Origin: Sphingorhabdus pulchriflava
Lineage (GTDB): Bacteria > Pseudomonadota > Alphaproteobacteria > Sphingomonadales > Sphingomonadaceae
Direction: 5' to 3'
NCBI RefSeq assembly: GCF_003367235.1
Contig: NZ_QRGP01000002.1
Coordinates: 449,501-513,500 of the forward strand
Length of the DNA: 64,000 nucleotides
Under the pieces are notes generated by a model, which did not search any database, was not told where the DNA came from, and saw only the letters and a list, made by a program, of their open reading frames with translations. Below, piece after piece: positions 1 to 8,877 of the stretch (position 1 is its first letter; each line of letters starts with the position of its first letter). Made by a program: the position numbers and the translations under genes.

Positions 1-614
1 CGTTCGGGGATAGGATCGATGGCATAAACCACATGCGCACCCATCACGAAGGCGGCCTCGACCGTCATCAAGCCAATTGGCCCAAGTCCGATCACGCCCA
101 CGCTGCTACCGGGGCGGATATCGGCGTTGCGCGCGCCGAACCAGGCGGTCGCCATCGCATCGGTCATCATCAATGCTTGGTCTTCGCTGATGCCTTCGGG
201 GATTTTGACAGCATTCATATCGGCGGCAGGCACGCGGAAGGCCTCGGCCTGCACGCCCTGAAGCCTTGCTGAAAGACCGTAGCAGCCGCTCGCATTGTTC
301 TCGCAATTATTGACCACGCCGGAAAGGCAGGAACGGCAGGCACCGCAGCCGACGGCGGCGGGCATCATTACCTTATCGCCAACCTTAACCCGCGTCACAG
401 CGCGACCGACCTCGACCACTTCGCCCACTGCCTCATGTCCGACGCAGAAGCCTTTGTCTTCGGAAAAGCCATGGCCGTGATAGATATGCAGGTCGCTGCC
501 GCAGATCGAACAGGCGGTCATCTGGACGATGGCATCGCGATCGGATTCGAGTTTCGGGTCGGCTATGTCATCATGGCGGATGTCGCGTTCGCCGAAATAG
601 CGCAGGGCCTTCAT
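1..614 (-). CDS. Zinc-dependent alcohol dehydrogenase, 3' end cut by window edge
   Basis: The first 204 residues of a medium-chain zinc alcohol dehydrogenase are visible. They show the catalytic-zinc region CSICGSDLH followed by GHE, the structural-zinc cysteines (CGACRSC and a further Cys), and the start of the Rossmann fold, GLGPIGLMT. The family oxidises alcohols with NAD(P). The ATG at 614 overlaps the stop of the upstream amidohydrolase in an ATGA, so it is the last visible gene of the TetR-associated acyl-CoA operon. Substrate is unknown; an alcohol or hydroxy-acid intermediate of the same pathway is plausible. The C-terminal NAD and dimer parts lie outside the window. Confidence 0.9.
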   Translation of the reverse strand, partial: MKALRYFGERDIRHDDIADPKLESDRDAIVQMTACSICGSDLHIYHGHGFSEDKGFCVGHEAVGEVVEVGRAVTRVKVGDKVMMPAAVGCGACRSCLSGVVNNCENNASGCYGLSARLQGVQAEAFRVPAADMNAVKIPEGISEDQALMMTDAMATAWFGARNADIRPGSSVGVIGLGPIGLMTVEAAFVMGAHVVYAIDPIPE

Positions 615-1654
615 GCCAAACCTTCCAAACGATAGAAGCGGGCTGCTGTGCCCGCAAACAGGTCTGCCTTTTCCTCCGCAGAAGCGCCCGCCGCGATGCG
701 TTTGAACGCATTCCACAATGTCGGATAGTCGGCACCCCAGCGGTCGACGGGGAAGTTGCTTTCGAACATGCAACGGTTGGCGCCGAACAGTTCGATGCAG
801 CTTTCGATATACGGTTTCCACGCCTGTGCCAGCGCTTCGGACGACGGACGTACATCTGGTCCCATGCCTTCAAAACCAGGGAAGGGCATGCCGAGGCCAC
901 CCAGCTTCATATGGACGTTGGGCAGCTCAGCCAGCCTTGCCATACTGGCCTTCCATCCGGCGAAGCGTTCATCGCGTTTGCCGGAATAGCGGCCCAGCCC
1001 GACCGGTGTGCCCACATGGTCGATCACCATCTGCACGTCAGGGAAAGCACGAGCCAGTTCAACGGCTTCGGGCAGTTGCGGCTCGACCACCCAGATATCG
1101 AGTGAAAGCTGGCGCTTGGCAAAATGCTTCAGCGCCGAGCGGACCTGCGGTGACGCACACAGATTGGGGGCGGCATGGGCAAGGGGACCAAGCACCGCGC
1201 TGTCATCATCATGCGCCATCATGTGGCGGATGCCGCGAAAGCGCCCGCCTCCTGCCGCCAGATGCGCGTCGAGCACTTCGGCCACGGCATCACCAAGACC
1301 AAGGTCCGCATGGCCGACTATTCCGGCACACGCCCGGGTCGCACCGTAGACGCCGCTTGCGGCCATTGCAGCAACACCATTGACGAACTCGGTCTCGCCC
1401 ACCGGCTGCATCGCTTCGGGCCCATCGGCGCGGTAAAAGGCACCGCATTGGACATAGACGGTACCGACTACATTATGCCCGCTGCCGGTGTCGGCGAGCA
1501 ACTCGTCGAGCAGGTAGCGCGGCGACTGGCGCAAGATCGCCTCGAACGGGTGCGACATTTCGGCAGGCAGAAAGGGCAGGCGCGAACGCCAGTCCCACAA
1601 ATGATGATGCGGATCGATGATCGGCAGATCCGGTTCGAGTATCGCTTCGTTCAT
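611..1654 (-). CDS. Amidohydrolase family protein (COG3618-like, lactonase type)
   Basis: This 347-residue TIM-barrel hydrolase has the metal-binding start DPHHHLWDW near residue 15, and later RHMMAHDD, IDHVG and ESNFPVD, the usual metal and active-site positions of the 2-pyrone-4,6-dicarboxylate hydrolase and sugar-lactonase group. Members hydrolyse lactones or related esters. The start at 1654 is chosen over one 24 bases upstream because it gives an ATGA overlap with the ligase stop and has CGGAGGA in front. It sits between an acyl-CoA ligase and an alcohol dehydrogenase, which suggests it opens a lactone to a hydroxy acid. The substrate is inference. Confidence 0.85.
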   Translation of the reverse strand: MNEAILEPDLPIIDPHHHLWDWRSRLPFLPAEMSHPFEAILRQSPRYLLDELLADTGSGHNVVGTVYVQCGAFYRADGPEAMQPVGETEFVNGVAAMAASGVYGATRACAGIVGHADLGLGDAVAEVLDAHLAAGGGRFRGIRHMMAHDDDSAVLGPLAHAAPNLCASPQVRSALKHFAKRQLSLDIWVVEPQLPEAVELARAFPDVQMVIDHVGTPVGLGRYSGKRDERFAGWKASMARLAELPNVHMKLGGLGMPFPGFEGMGPDVRPSSEALAQAWKPYIESCIELFGANRCMFESNFPVDRWGADYPTLWNAFKRIAAGASAEEKADLFAGTAARFYRLEGLA

Positions 1655-3198
1655 ATCCTCCGCTCCCGTCCTTCCCAAAAGGGTTCGCGCAACTTGCGCT
1701 TGAATATCTTGCCCGAATCCTCGCGCGGCAGGCTGTCGGCAAAATCGATCCGGCGAGGCACCTTGTATCCGGTGAGCACCTTTTTGAGTTCGGCCTGCAG
1801 CCCTTCGGCGGTCAGCGACACGCCCGGCATCTGTTGCACGACCGCCATCACGCTTTCGCCAAACTCCTCGTCAGGAATGCCGAACACCGCGCAGTCGGCG
1901 ACGCCCGAAAGCTTGTGCAACTCCGCTTCGATTTCGGCAGGATAGATGTTCGCACCGCCGGAAATGATCATGTCGTTGATCCGGTCGCACAAATAGAGAA
2001 AGCCGTCAGTGTCGAAATAGCCCATGTCGCCGGGCGTAATCAGACCGTATTTCTCCATCGAAGCACGCTTTTCGGGCGAGTTCTGATAGGTGAAATTGGT
2101 GCCGTGGCGGCCCTTTCCGATCACTTCGCCAATTGTTCCCGGTTGCACGTCATTTCCCTCAGGATCGACTACGCGCAAAGTCACTCCGGGCTGTACCCGC
2201 CCGACCGAACCTGGATGCGCGAGCCATTCTTCCGACGACAGGCAGGTGACATTGCCCATCTCGGTCGAGCCATAATATTCCCAGATCACCGGCCCCCACC
2301 ATTCGATCATCGCACGTTTGACCGGCGGCGGGCAGGGCGCGGCGGCATGGGTGACATATTCGAGGCTGGACAGGTCATATTTGCGCTTCACCTCTTCGGG
2401 CAAACGCAGCAACCGGTTGAACATGATCGGCACCATGTTGAGGTGCGTGATGCGTTCTTTTTCGATGAGAGCGAGCAGCGCCTCGGCATCAAAACGCGGG
2501 CAGATGACGACATTGGCGCCGACGCGGATCGAGAAGGACGAATGAGCGTTGGGGGCGCTGTGATAGACCGGCCCGATCACCGCCGTGGTGATCGTCGCCG
2601 GATCGCGCTTCCCGGCCAGCACATCGGTATAGCCATAAGACCAGCCAAGCATCGTGTTGACCGCCTCGGCCTGTTCCGGCGTGAAGGCCGCGCGGCGCAC
2701 ACCCTTGGGCCGACCGGTGGTTCCCGATGTGTAAATGATGGTGCTTGGCGCCATTTCGGCCTCGCCCGAAAAGGGGGCTGCCGCATTGACCAGTTCATGC
2801 CAGCGCGGCAGCCCTTCAGGCTGAGGGGTCTCGGTTAGTCCGTAAGCTTCGCGGATTTCGGGCGGGGTTTCGACGATGATGACCTGCAGGCCAGCCGGGA
2901 TTGCTTGCTTGATCGGTTCATAAAGATCGGCATGGATCAGAAGCAGCTTCACACCGCTGTCAGTCAGCAGGTAATTGGCCTCATCCGGCGTGTAGTGCCA
3001 GTTAACAGGTACGGGGTAGATGCCCAGCATCCCCGCTCCGAAAGCCGCCTCGAAATAGGCAATGTCGTTCCGCAAATAGAGCGCGATGCCATCACCCGCT
3101 TCGACCCCTAAATCCTGAATGACGGTCGCCGCGCGCCGGGCGCGTTCGTCAAACTCCGCTGTGGTCAGTGTGCGCTCGCCGCTTTTGATCCTGCCCAT
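1651..3198 (-). CDS. AMP-dependent acyl-CoA synthetase (acid-CoA ligase)
   Basis: This is a 515-residue ANL-superfamily enzyme that activates a carboxylic acid to its CoA thioester through an acyl-adenylate. Motifs are in order: the P-loop IIYTSGTTGRPKGV near residue 160, YGSTEMG in the middle, the hinge DRINDMIISGG, and a C-terminal GKIFKRKL with the catalytic lysine. The ATG at 3198 is preceded by AGGGAGAG; a longer reading frame upstream runs into the SDR gene and has no family similarity. It probably supplies the CoA ester used by the acyl-CoA dehydrogenase and kinase of the operon. Chain-length preference cannot be read from sequence. Confidence 0.92.
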   Translation of the reverse strand: MGRIKSGERTLTTAEFDERARRAATVIQDLGVEAGDGIALYLRNDIAYFEAAFGAGMLGIYPVPVNWHYTPDEANYLLTDSGVKLLLIHADLYEPIKQAIPAGLQVIIVETPPEIREAYGLTETPQPEGLPRWHELVNAAAPFSGEAEMAPSTIIYTSGTTGRPKGVRRAAFTPEQAEAVNTMLGWSYGYTDVLAGKRDPATITTAVIGPVYHSAPNAHSSFSIRVGANVVICPRFDAEALLALIEKERITHLNMVPIMFNRLLRLPEEVKRKYDLSSLEYVTHAAAPCPPPVKRAMIEWWGPVIWEYYGSTEMGNVTCLSSEEWLAHPGSVGRVQPGVTLRVVDPEGNDVQPGTIGEVIGKGRHGTNFTYQNSPEKRASMEKYGLITPGDMGYFDTDGFLYLCDRINDMIISGGANIYPAEIEAELHKLSGVADCAVFGIPDEEFGESVMAVVQQMPGVSLTAEGLQAELKKVLTGYKVPRRIDFADSLPREDSGKIFKRKLREPFWEGRERRI

Positions 3199-3218
3199 CG
3201 CTCTCTCCCTCGCAAACC

Positions 3219-3998
3219 TCAGTAGATGGTGTAGCCCCCGTCGATAACGATGGTGTCGCCAGTGTGGTTGCGCGAACCCCGGCTGGCGAGATAGACCGCG
3301 ATGGCCGCGAAATCGGAGCCATCGAGCCAGTCGCCGGTCGGTACGCGGCTGATCACTGCTTCGTTGAACTTGTCCCATTCCTGCAAGCCAGCCGTCATAC
3401 CCGAACGGGTCCAGCCCGGCAGTACGCTGTTGACGCTGATGCCATAGCGGGCGAGCTCGACCGCCATCGCGCGGGCCATTGCGACGACCGCGCCCTTTGT
3501 CGCGGCATAATGTTCGTTGCGCGCCGCACCGTGGATGGCCGAAGTCGACGAGATTGCCACCAGCGAGCCTCCCCCATCGCCCGCCTTATGCCGCTCGATC
3601 ATATGCCGTGCTGCCTCACGCAAGGTGAAGAGCACGCCGTGGATATTGACGTCCTCAATCCTTCGGAAATCCTCAACACTGATGTCGAACAGTCCCTTGC
3701 GCGAGATCGAGATGCCGGCATTGGCGATGGCCTGATCAAGCCGACCGAATTCGGCGATGATATCGGCCACACCCTTGGCGACGGCGGCCTCATCCGACAC
3801 ATCAATTTGTGCCGAACGAACCTCGCCGCCATGTGCGCGCAGCTTTTCAGCCGCCTCTGCATTGCGTTCGCCATTGGTGCCCCAGATGACTACCGTCGCC
3901 CCATGCGCGGCAAGGCCATCGGCCATGCCAAGGCCGATGCCGTTATTGCCGCCGGTAACGAGCGCGACTTTTCCGGTCAGGTCAAAAAGCGATGCCAT
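3219..3998 (-). CDS. SDR family oxidoreductase
   Basis: A 259-residue classical short-chain dehydrogenase/reductase. It has the cofactor motif TGGNNGIG at residues 15-22, NAG near 93, an active-site serine in AISSTSA and the YxxxK pair in HYAATKG. The C-terminus ends IDGGYTIY, typical of 3-ketoacyl reductase-like SDRs. It starts 10 bases after the acyl-CoA dehydrogenase stop and ends 20 bases before the ligase start, so it is co-transcribed. It likely oxidises a hydroxyacyl or alcohol intermediate. It is clearly distinct from the second SDR of the same operon. Confidence 0.9.
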   Translation of the reverse strand: MASLFDLTGKVALVTGGNNGIGLGMADGLAAHGATVVIWGTNGERNAEAAEKLRAHGGEVRSAQIDVSDEAAVAKGVADIIAEFGRLDQAIANAGISISRKGLFDISVEDFRRIEDVNIHGVLFTLREAARHMIERHKAGDGGGSLVAISSTSAIHGAARNEHYAATKGAVVAMARAMAVELARYGISVNSVLPGWTRSGMTAGLQEWDKFNEAVISRVPTGDWLDGSDFAAIAVYLASRGSRNHTGDTIVIDGGYTIY

Positions 3999-4008
3999 GT
4001 GCCTCTCC

Positions 4009-5235
4009 TCAACGCTCGTTCATCGAGACATATTCTTTGATTTTCGCCTTGCCGAGCTGGCTCATATGCACCTCGTCCGGGCCGTCGGCGATGCGCACGA
4101 AGCGGTTCAGCGTGAAGAAACGCGCAATCGGCGTATCGTCAGAGACGCCCATCCCGCCATGCGCCTGGATCGCGCGATCGCAAACGGTCTGCGCCATTTG
4201 CGGAGCGACCACCTTGATCGCGGCGATCAGGTCTTTTGCGACCTTGTTGCCATAGCGGTCCATTGCATCTGCGGCCTTCAGCGTCAGCAAGCGTGACATT
4301 TCGATCTCGCAAAAGCTTTTGGCGATATCCTGCCGGATCGAAGACTGGTCTGCTAGCTTCTTGCCGAAGGCGACGCGGCTGTCGACGCGGCGCGCCATGA
4401 TCTCAAGCGCGCGCTGTGCCTGTCCAATCGAGCGCATGCAGTGGTGGATGCGGCCGGGCCCGAGGCGGCCTTGCGCAATCTCAAACCCGCGGCCTTCGCC
4501 GAGGATCAGATTGCCCTTGGGAACACGGACATTTTCAAAACGCAGTTCGGATTCGCCGCCCGGCGAATTATGCGATCCGAAAACGGTCTGGTGGCGAACA
4601 ATGGTGATGCCCGGAGTGCTGGGCTCGACCAGGATTTGCGAATGCTGGGCGTGGCGAGGGGCGTTGAAATCGGTCTTGCCCATCACGATCCAGATGTCGC
4701 AACGCGGGTGCATCGCGTTCGAAATCCACCATTTGCGGCCGTTGATGACATATTCGTCGCCATCGGGCGTGATCGACAGTTCGAGGTTGGTCGCATCCGA
4801 CGAAGCAACCTGCGGCTCGGTCATCACATAGGCCGACCGGATTTCCCCGTTTAGCAGCGGCTTGAGCCATTTTTCCTGCTGTTCGGGCGAGCCATATTTG
4901 GCGAGCACTTCCATATTGCCGGTGTCGGGCGCGGAGCAGTTGAACACCTGGCTCGACCAAGGCACCCGGCCGAGCAGCTCGGCAATCGGGGCATATTCCA
5001 GATTGGTCAGGCCGGGCGAGAATTCGCCATATTCGTGCGGCAGGAACAGGTTCCAAAGATCCAGTGCTTTCGCCTTGGCCTTCAGATCCTCCATCTTCGG
5101 CCATTCTTTCCAGATATTGGCCGGGTCGGTCACGAAACGGTGATAGTCTTCCTCATTGGGATAGACATGCTCGTCCATGAAAGCTTGAATTTGGGCAAGA
5201 AGCCCTTTGACCTTGTCGCTATGTTCGAAATCCAT
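4009..5235 (-). CDS. Acyl-CoA dehydrogenase, ACAD10/11-like
   Basis: This 408-residue flavoprotein has the FAD/substrate motif [15 protein letters not shown] near residue 140, the WWISNAM segment, and a C-terminal [13 protein letters not shown]. The ADGPDEVH signature is what I associate with the ACAD10/ACAD11 branch rather than ordinary short-chain dehydrogenases. In mammals those enzymes are fused to an APH-type kinase and act on phosphorylated hydroxyacyl-CoAs. Here a separate APH-type kinase lies two genes upstream in the same operon. The length agrees with a stand-alone ACAD domain. The branch assignment is by motif only. Confidence 0.9.
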   Translation of the reverse strand: MDFEHSDKVKGLLAQIQAFMDEHVYPNEEDYHRFVTDPANIWKEWPKMEDLKAKAKALDLWNLFLPHEYGEFSPGLTNLEYAPIAELLGRVPWSSQVFNCSAPDTGNMEVLAKYGSPEQQEKWLKPLLNGEIRSAYVMTEPQVASSDATNLELSITPDGDEYVINGRKWWISNAMHPRCDIWIVMGKTDFNAPRHAQHSQILVEPSTPGITIVRHQTVFGSHNSPGGESELRFENVRVPKGNLILGEGRGFEIAQGRLGPGRIHHCMRSIGQAQRALEIMARRVDSRVAFGKKLADQSSIRQDIAKSFCEIEMSRLLTLKAADAMDRYGNKVAKDLIAAIKVVAPQMAQTVCDRAIQAHGGMGVSDDTPIARFFTLNRFVRIADGPDEVHMSQLGKAKIKEYVSMNER

Positions 5236-5247
5236 GGGAAAGTCCTT

Positions 5248-5985
5248 TCAGAGGGAAAGCCCGCCGTCGACGATCAGCGTATGACCGGTGACATAAGAGG
5301 CGAGCGGGGATGCTAGGAAAATGGCCGCGCCCGCCATGTCGACAGGCAGGCCCATGCGGCGTTGCGGGATATTGGCGAGCGCGCCGGCGAGCCGTTCGGG
5401 GCTTTGCGTTGTCACCTTGGTCAGCTTGGTATCGACAAGGCCGGGCGCGAGGCCGTTGACGCGGATGCCTTCGGGGCCCCAAGCCTGCCCCAGAGTCTTG
5501 GTGAGGCTGATCGCACCTGCCTTGGAAGCAGCATAGGCCGGGTTGCCAATATTGGCCTTCAGCCCCGAAATCGAACTGACGATGATGACGCTGCCTTTGC
5601 TGTCGAGCAGCTGCGGTTTGAATTTGCGCGAAATGTGCATCAGGCTGTCGAGATTGACCGCCATCACATGATCCCAGCCGGGACGCTCAAATTCGCCGCG
5701 TTTGTAGACGACTGTGCCTTGGCAAAGCACCAGCACGTCAAGGGAATCGAAGGGGGCAGCTGCCGCTTCGATCGCGTCGGGATCGCTGACATCGACGCAG
5801 GTATAGCCCAGCCCGCTCAGGTCGGAGCCATCGGCTGGGTCATAGTCGGAGGCATTTGCGCGAGTGCCCCAGACATGCACTTTGGCCCCGCGTTCGCGAA
5901 AACCATGTGCGATGCCATTGCCGATCCCGCTTGATCCGCCGACGACCAGCACATGCTTGCCGGTGAAATCGGTGTCGTTGGCCAT
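5248..5985 (-). CDS. SDR family oxidoreductase
   Basis: A 245-residue short-chain dehydrogenase with VGGSSGIGNG at residues 15-24, a serine in IVSSISG, and the catalytic YAASKAG. The TGHTLIVDGG C-terminus is typical. The segment normally holding NAG reads LCQGTV, so that motif is degenerate. It lies 12 bases before the acyl-CoA dehydrogenase and 14 bases after the APH-type kinase, so it is operonic. Together with the other SDR and the zinc alcohol dehydrogenase it makes three dehydrogenases in one transcript. The specific substrate is unknown. Confidence 0.88.
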   Translation of the reverse strand: MANDTDFTGKHVLVVGGSSGIGNGIAHGFRERGAKVHVWGTRANASDYDPADGSDLSGLGYTCVDVSDPDAIEAAAAPFDSLDVLVLCQGTVVYKRGEFERPGWDHVMAVNLDSLMHISRKFKPQLLDSKGSVIIVSSISGLKANIGNPAYAASKAGAISLTKTLGQAWGPEGIRVNGLAPGLVDTKLTKVTTQSPERLAGALANIPQRRMGLPVDMAGAAIFLASPLASYVTGHTLIVDGGLSL

Positions 5986-5999
5986 AGAGGATATTCCTT

Positions 6000-7028
6000 T
6001 CAGCTGATGCGCCGCAGCGCACGTTCAAAGAGGTGGATGGTGTGAGCGTGCAACCGATCACCGGTTTCGCGGGGCGCCTTGCCTGCGCAGGCGCGGGCAT
6101 GGGTGCCTTCAAGGATGATGCCCAGCTTGTAGCAGGCGAGCACCGCGTACCAGTCAAAGTCCGACAGATCGCGACCGGTCAGCGCCGCGTAGTGAGCGAC
6201 CAGTTCGTCAGGTGTGGCAAAGCCCTCCCATGGGGTGATCGCCACGTCGGTTGCGTGCGGGTTGTCATTCTCCGGCCAGGTCGCCACCAGCCAACCGAGA
6301 TCAAGCAGCGGATCGCCAAGGGTGCACAATTCCCAATCGACCACCGCCGCCAATTCGCCGCTGTCGTTGCGGAACAGCACATTCGCAAAATGAAAATCGC
6401 CATGGATGATACCGGGCTGGAAGTTTTTCGGACGATGTGCATCGAGCCACTGAGCGATCTTGTCCACGCCGGGTATCGCTTCGGGCCCGGTCCAACCCGG
6501 CATTTCTTCATAGCTCGCCAATTGTGATGCCCAGCGTCCGACCTGCCGCTCGATCCAATTGTCGAGCTTGCCAAAGCCTTCGAGACCGACCGAGTGATAA
6601 TCCACCTGGCTGAGTGCTGCGATAGCTTCCACCATCGCCAGCCCCATGCGGTGCCGGATCGCAGCGTCGCTTGCGTGAAGCGCAGGCAACCCCTGCGTCG
6701 CATTGAACCCTTCAATCGGCTCCATCAGATAGAAAGATGCTCCGATGACATCCTCTTCGGGACACGCGGCTATCAGTTCGGGGTGCGGAACGTTGCTTCC
6801 TTTGAGTGCGGCCAGCGCACGCGCTTCGCGACGCATGGTTTCGTTCGAATTGGCGCGCAAAACGGGTGGCGGGCGGCGCAAGACATAGAAGCGGCCAGAC
6901 CTGCTGAACCTCAGCAAAATGTTCTGTGTGCCGCCCGCCAATGTGGTGGCATCGGCAATGGGCCCCTCTCCAAGCCCTTGCCCATCCATCCACTGTTCGA
7001 GTGCTGCAAGATCGACGCCGTCGATCAT
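6000..7028 (-). CDS. APH-family phosphotransferase (ACAD10/11 kinase-like)
   Basis: A 342-residue protein of the aminoglycoside phosphotransferase fold. It shows the Brenner-type catalytic loop HGDFHFANVLF near residue 220 and the metal-binding VVDWE followed by LGDPLLDLGW. The N-terminal glycine-rich loop TTLAGGTQN is also present. This subfamily is annotated as phosphotransferase family protein and is related to the kinase half of ACAD10/11 and to LvaA of the levulinate pathway. I chose the ATG at 7028 over one at 7091 because the longer form would read through the palindromic operator. First gene of the operon. Real drug resistance is unlikely given the context. Confidence 0.88.
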   Translation of the reverse strand: MIDGVDLAALEQWMDGQGLGEGPIADATTLAGGTQNILLRFSRSGRFYVLRRPPPVLRANSNETMRREARALAALKGSNVPHPELIAACPEEDVIGASFYLMEPIEGFNATQGLPALHASDAAIRHRMGLAMVEAIAALSQVDYHSVGLEGFGKLDNWIERQVGRWASQLASYEEMPGWTGPEAIPGVDKIAQWLDAHRPKNFQPGIIHGDFHFANVLFRNDSGELAAVVDWELCTLGDPLLDLGWLVATWPENDNPHATDVAITPWEGFATPDELVAHYAALTGRDLSDFDWYAVLACYKLGIILEGTHARACAGKAPRETGDRLHAHTIHLFERALRRIS

Positions 7029-7049
7029 CTCCAACGAATCCTCTCCAAT

Positions 7050-7067
7050 ATTATCCAAATGGATAAT
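7050..7067. promoter_or_regulatory. Palindromic operator candidate between kinase operon and TetR gene
   Basis: ATTATCC and GGATAAT form a perfect 7-base inverted repeat around AAAT. It sits in the 78-base gap between the divergent starts of the kinase operon (7028) and the TetR gene (7107), where a TetR-type repressor usually binds to control both its own gene and the neighbouring operon. Binding by this particular TetR protein is inference. Confidence 0.55.
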
Positions 7068-7106
7068 GCAGTTGACGTAAATATGAGTCAAGCCTAGGTT
7101 CTAGCG

Positions 7107-7751
7107 ATGGCCGATCCCGCCCCGAAAGTGCGATCTGATGCTGCGGAGCATTTGAAAGCAGAGGCCTTGCGCCTGTTTGCCGAGCGCGGGATTGATGGTG
7201 TGACGGTGCGGCAGATTGCAGAGGCTGCGGGCCAGAAAAATCATGCCGTGGTGGGTTATTATTTCGGATCGAAAGAGGCTTTGGTTCGCGAACTCATCGT
7301 CGATGGTGCCTGCGCAATCGACATACGCCGAAATGCCTGGCTTGATGCATGCGAAGCAAAGGGCGGGCCGCATTCTGTCGCTGAAGTGATCGAAGGCATG
7401 ATAGAAACCTCGCTCGATCCCGACGCAAATCCGGGAGACGAGAGCTTCAATCGCTTTTTCACTTTGCTCGGCCTTTCGCACCGCGCCTTCTTCATGGATT
7501 CGCTCGAGGGGCGTTGGAACACGGGTTACCAGCGTTGCCTTGAACACTTGCGTCGGTTGATGCCCGAAATGCCAGCAGCGAAAAAGAATGAGCGCTTTGT
7601 TTTTCTGGGATCCACTTTGGGTGCCATTCTGGCATCGCGCGAGAGCGAGTTGTCTGACAAATCCCGCCCGCACCGCATGTGGCAATCGGGCGCGACGCTA
7701 AAACATGCGGCAAAGGTGATCGCCGCGATGATTGAGGCCCCTTTTCGCTAG
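7107..7751 (+). CDS. TetR/AcrR family transcriptional regulator
   Basis: A 214-residue regulator with an N-terminal TetR helix-turn-helix at about residues 15-62, where VTVRQIAEAAG and VVGYYFGSKEALV are the recognition-helix landmarks. The C-terminal ligand domain is divergent, as usual. It is transcribed away from the seven-gene acyl-CoA operon and shares a short intergenic region with it that holds a perfect palindrome, so it is most likely the local repressor, relieved by an acyl-CoA or hydroxy-acid ligand. The target and ligand are inferred from position only. Confidence 0.92.
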   Translation: MADPAPKVRSDAAEHLKAEALRLFAERGIDGVTVRQIAEAAGQKNHAVVGYYFGSKEALVRELIVDGACAIDIRRNAWLDACEAKGGPHSVAEVIEGMIETSLDPDANPGDESFNRFFTLLGLSHRAFFMDSLEGRWNTGYQRCLEHLRRLMPEMPAAKKNERFVFLGSTLGAILASRESELSDKSRPHRMWQSGATLKHAAKVIAAMIEAPFR

Positions 7752-7781
7752 GGCTAAAGTCGACAGCAGCTTTGGATGAAA

Positions 7782-7872
7782 TGGCGGAGACGGAGGGATT
7801 CGAACCCTCGATGGGCTTTTGACCCATACTCACTTTCCAGGCGAGCGCCTTCGACCACTCGGCCACGTCTCC
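7782..7872 (-). tRNA. tRNA-Ser (anticodon GGA), CCA encoded
   Basis: On the minus strand a serine tRNA with the long variable arm can be folded. The acceptor stem is GGAGACG/CGTCTCC with discriminator G, followed by an encoded CCA. The anticodon loop CTGGAAA gives anticodon GGA. The T arm carries GGTTCGAATCC. At about 91 nucleotides it has the class II length expected for Ser. Confidence 0.95.
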
Positions 7873-7944
7873 GCATCCTGGATGGCGCGCCCTATCGTGA
7901 GAATGTTGCTTTCGCAAGCGCCGATGCTTTGCAATAAGGTGCAG

Positions 7945-8877
7945 ATGATCAAAAAGCCTATGTTGCTCGCATGCGCTGCCGTCTTTGCCGCGCTCCCGCT
8001 TTCCGCCGAGGATGCGAAACCGGAATATCCGTCACCGCCCGAAATCGTTGCCAAAGCGAAGGCGGAGGAATGGGTAGCGATTGCGCCGTCGGACCTGCTG
8101 GTGATGGACCTTGCGCCTGATGCCAAGGGCAATTCCCGCCGCGTGGTCATCCAGCTGATGCCACCGCCGTTCAGCCAAGGCTGGATCGGCAATATCCGCA
8201 AGCTGGCGGCGGCGAAGTGGTGGGACGGGACCGCCGTCGTCCGGGTGCAGGACAATTATGTCACCCAATGGGGCGACCCGACCGAGAAGAAGGCTTTGCC
8301 TGAGGGTTTGGCGAATGTGTCTGAGGCTGACTATGTTTATCCAAAGTCGCTAGCTCGTCCGCGTGCGCTAGACGGACTTTTTGTTCCACCAAATGAAGTC
8401 TCGCGATGGACAAGCTTTCATCAAGGATTCCCGGTCGCAGGGGTCGGCACGCCCGACAGCGAACGCAATTGGCCAACGCACTGCTACGGCATGGTCGGCG
8501 TGGGCCGCAACTTATCGCCTGACACTGGCACAGGTGCAGAACTCTACACCGTCATCGGCCACGCCCCGCGGCATCTGGATCGCAATATTGCGCTGGTCGG
8601 GCGGGTGATTGAGGGAATCGAGCATCTTTCCAGCCTGCCCCGCGGAACCGGGCCGCTAGGCTTTTATGAAAAGGAGGAGGAGCGGGTTCCGATCAACTCG
8701 GTGCGCCTCGGCAACGAAATCGCCGATCTGCCCGCCTTTGAATATCTCTCCACCGAAAGTGCCAGTTTTGCTGCTTATGCCGATGCGCGCGCCAACCGGC
8801 GTGATCCATTCTTTATCACCCCTGCGGGTGGGGCAGATATCTGCAATATTCCGATTCCGGTGCGACGGAAGGCATAG
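7945..8877 (+). CDS. Peptidylprolyl isomerase, cyclophilin type (secreted)
   Basis: A 310-residue protein with an N-terminal signal peptide (MIKKPMLLACAAVFAALPLSA) and a divergent cyclophilin domain. The segment WWDGTAVVRVQDNYVTQWGD corresponds to the F-x-G-x-x-F-H-R-V region of cyclophilins, and YTVIGHAPRHLDRNIALVGRVIEG to the later core. This long, divergent periplasmic form is one I associate with sphingomonads. It catalyses proline cis-trans isomerisation during envelope protein folding. I chose the ATG at 7945, with AAGGTG in front; longer frames overlap the tRNA. Several classical active-site residues are replaced, so catalysis is not certain. Confidence 0.8.
   Translation: MIKKPMLLACAAVFAALPLSAEDAKPEYPSPPEIVAKAKAEEWVAIAPSDLLVMDLAPDAKGNSRRVVIQLMPPPFSQGWIGNIRKLAAAKWWDGTAVVRVQDNYVTQWGDPTEKKALPEGLANVSEADYVYPKSLARPRALDGLFVPPNEVSRWTSFHQGFPVAGVGTPDSERNWPTHCYGMVGVGRNLSPDTGTGAELYTVIGHAPRHLDRNIALVGRVIEGIEHLSSLPRGTGPLGFYEKEEERVPINSVRLGNEIADLPAFEYLSTESASFAAYADARANRRDPFFITPAGGADICNIPIPVRRKA

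Noticed and set aside
3199-3378. Longer start for the acyl-CoA ligase
   Set aside because: Overlaps the SDR gene and is composed of unrelated Arg/His-rich sequence; AGGGAGAG supports 3198.
6000-7028. Antibiotic resistance by the aminoglycoside-phosphotransferase-like gene
   Set aside because: The gene is first in an acyl-CoA operon, and its subfamily is the metabolic kinase group rather than the drug-modifying enzymes.
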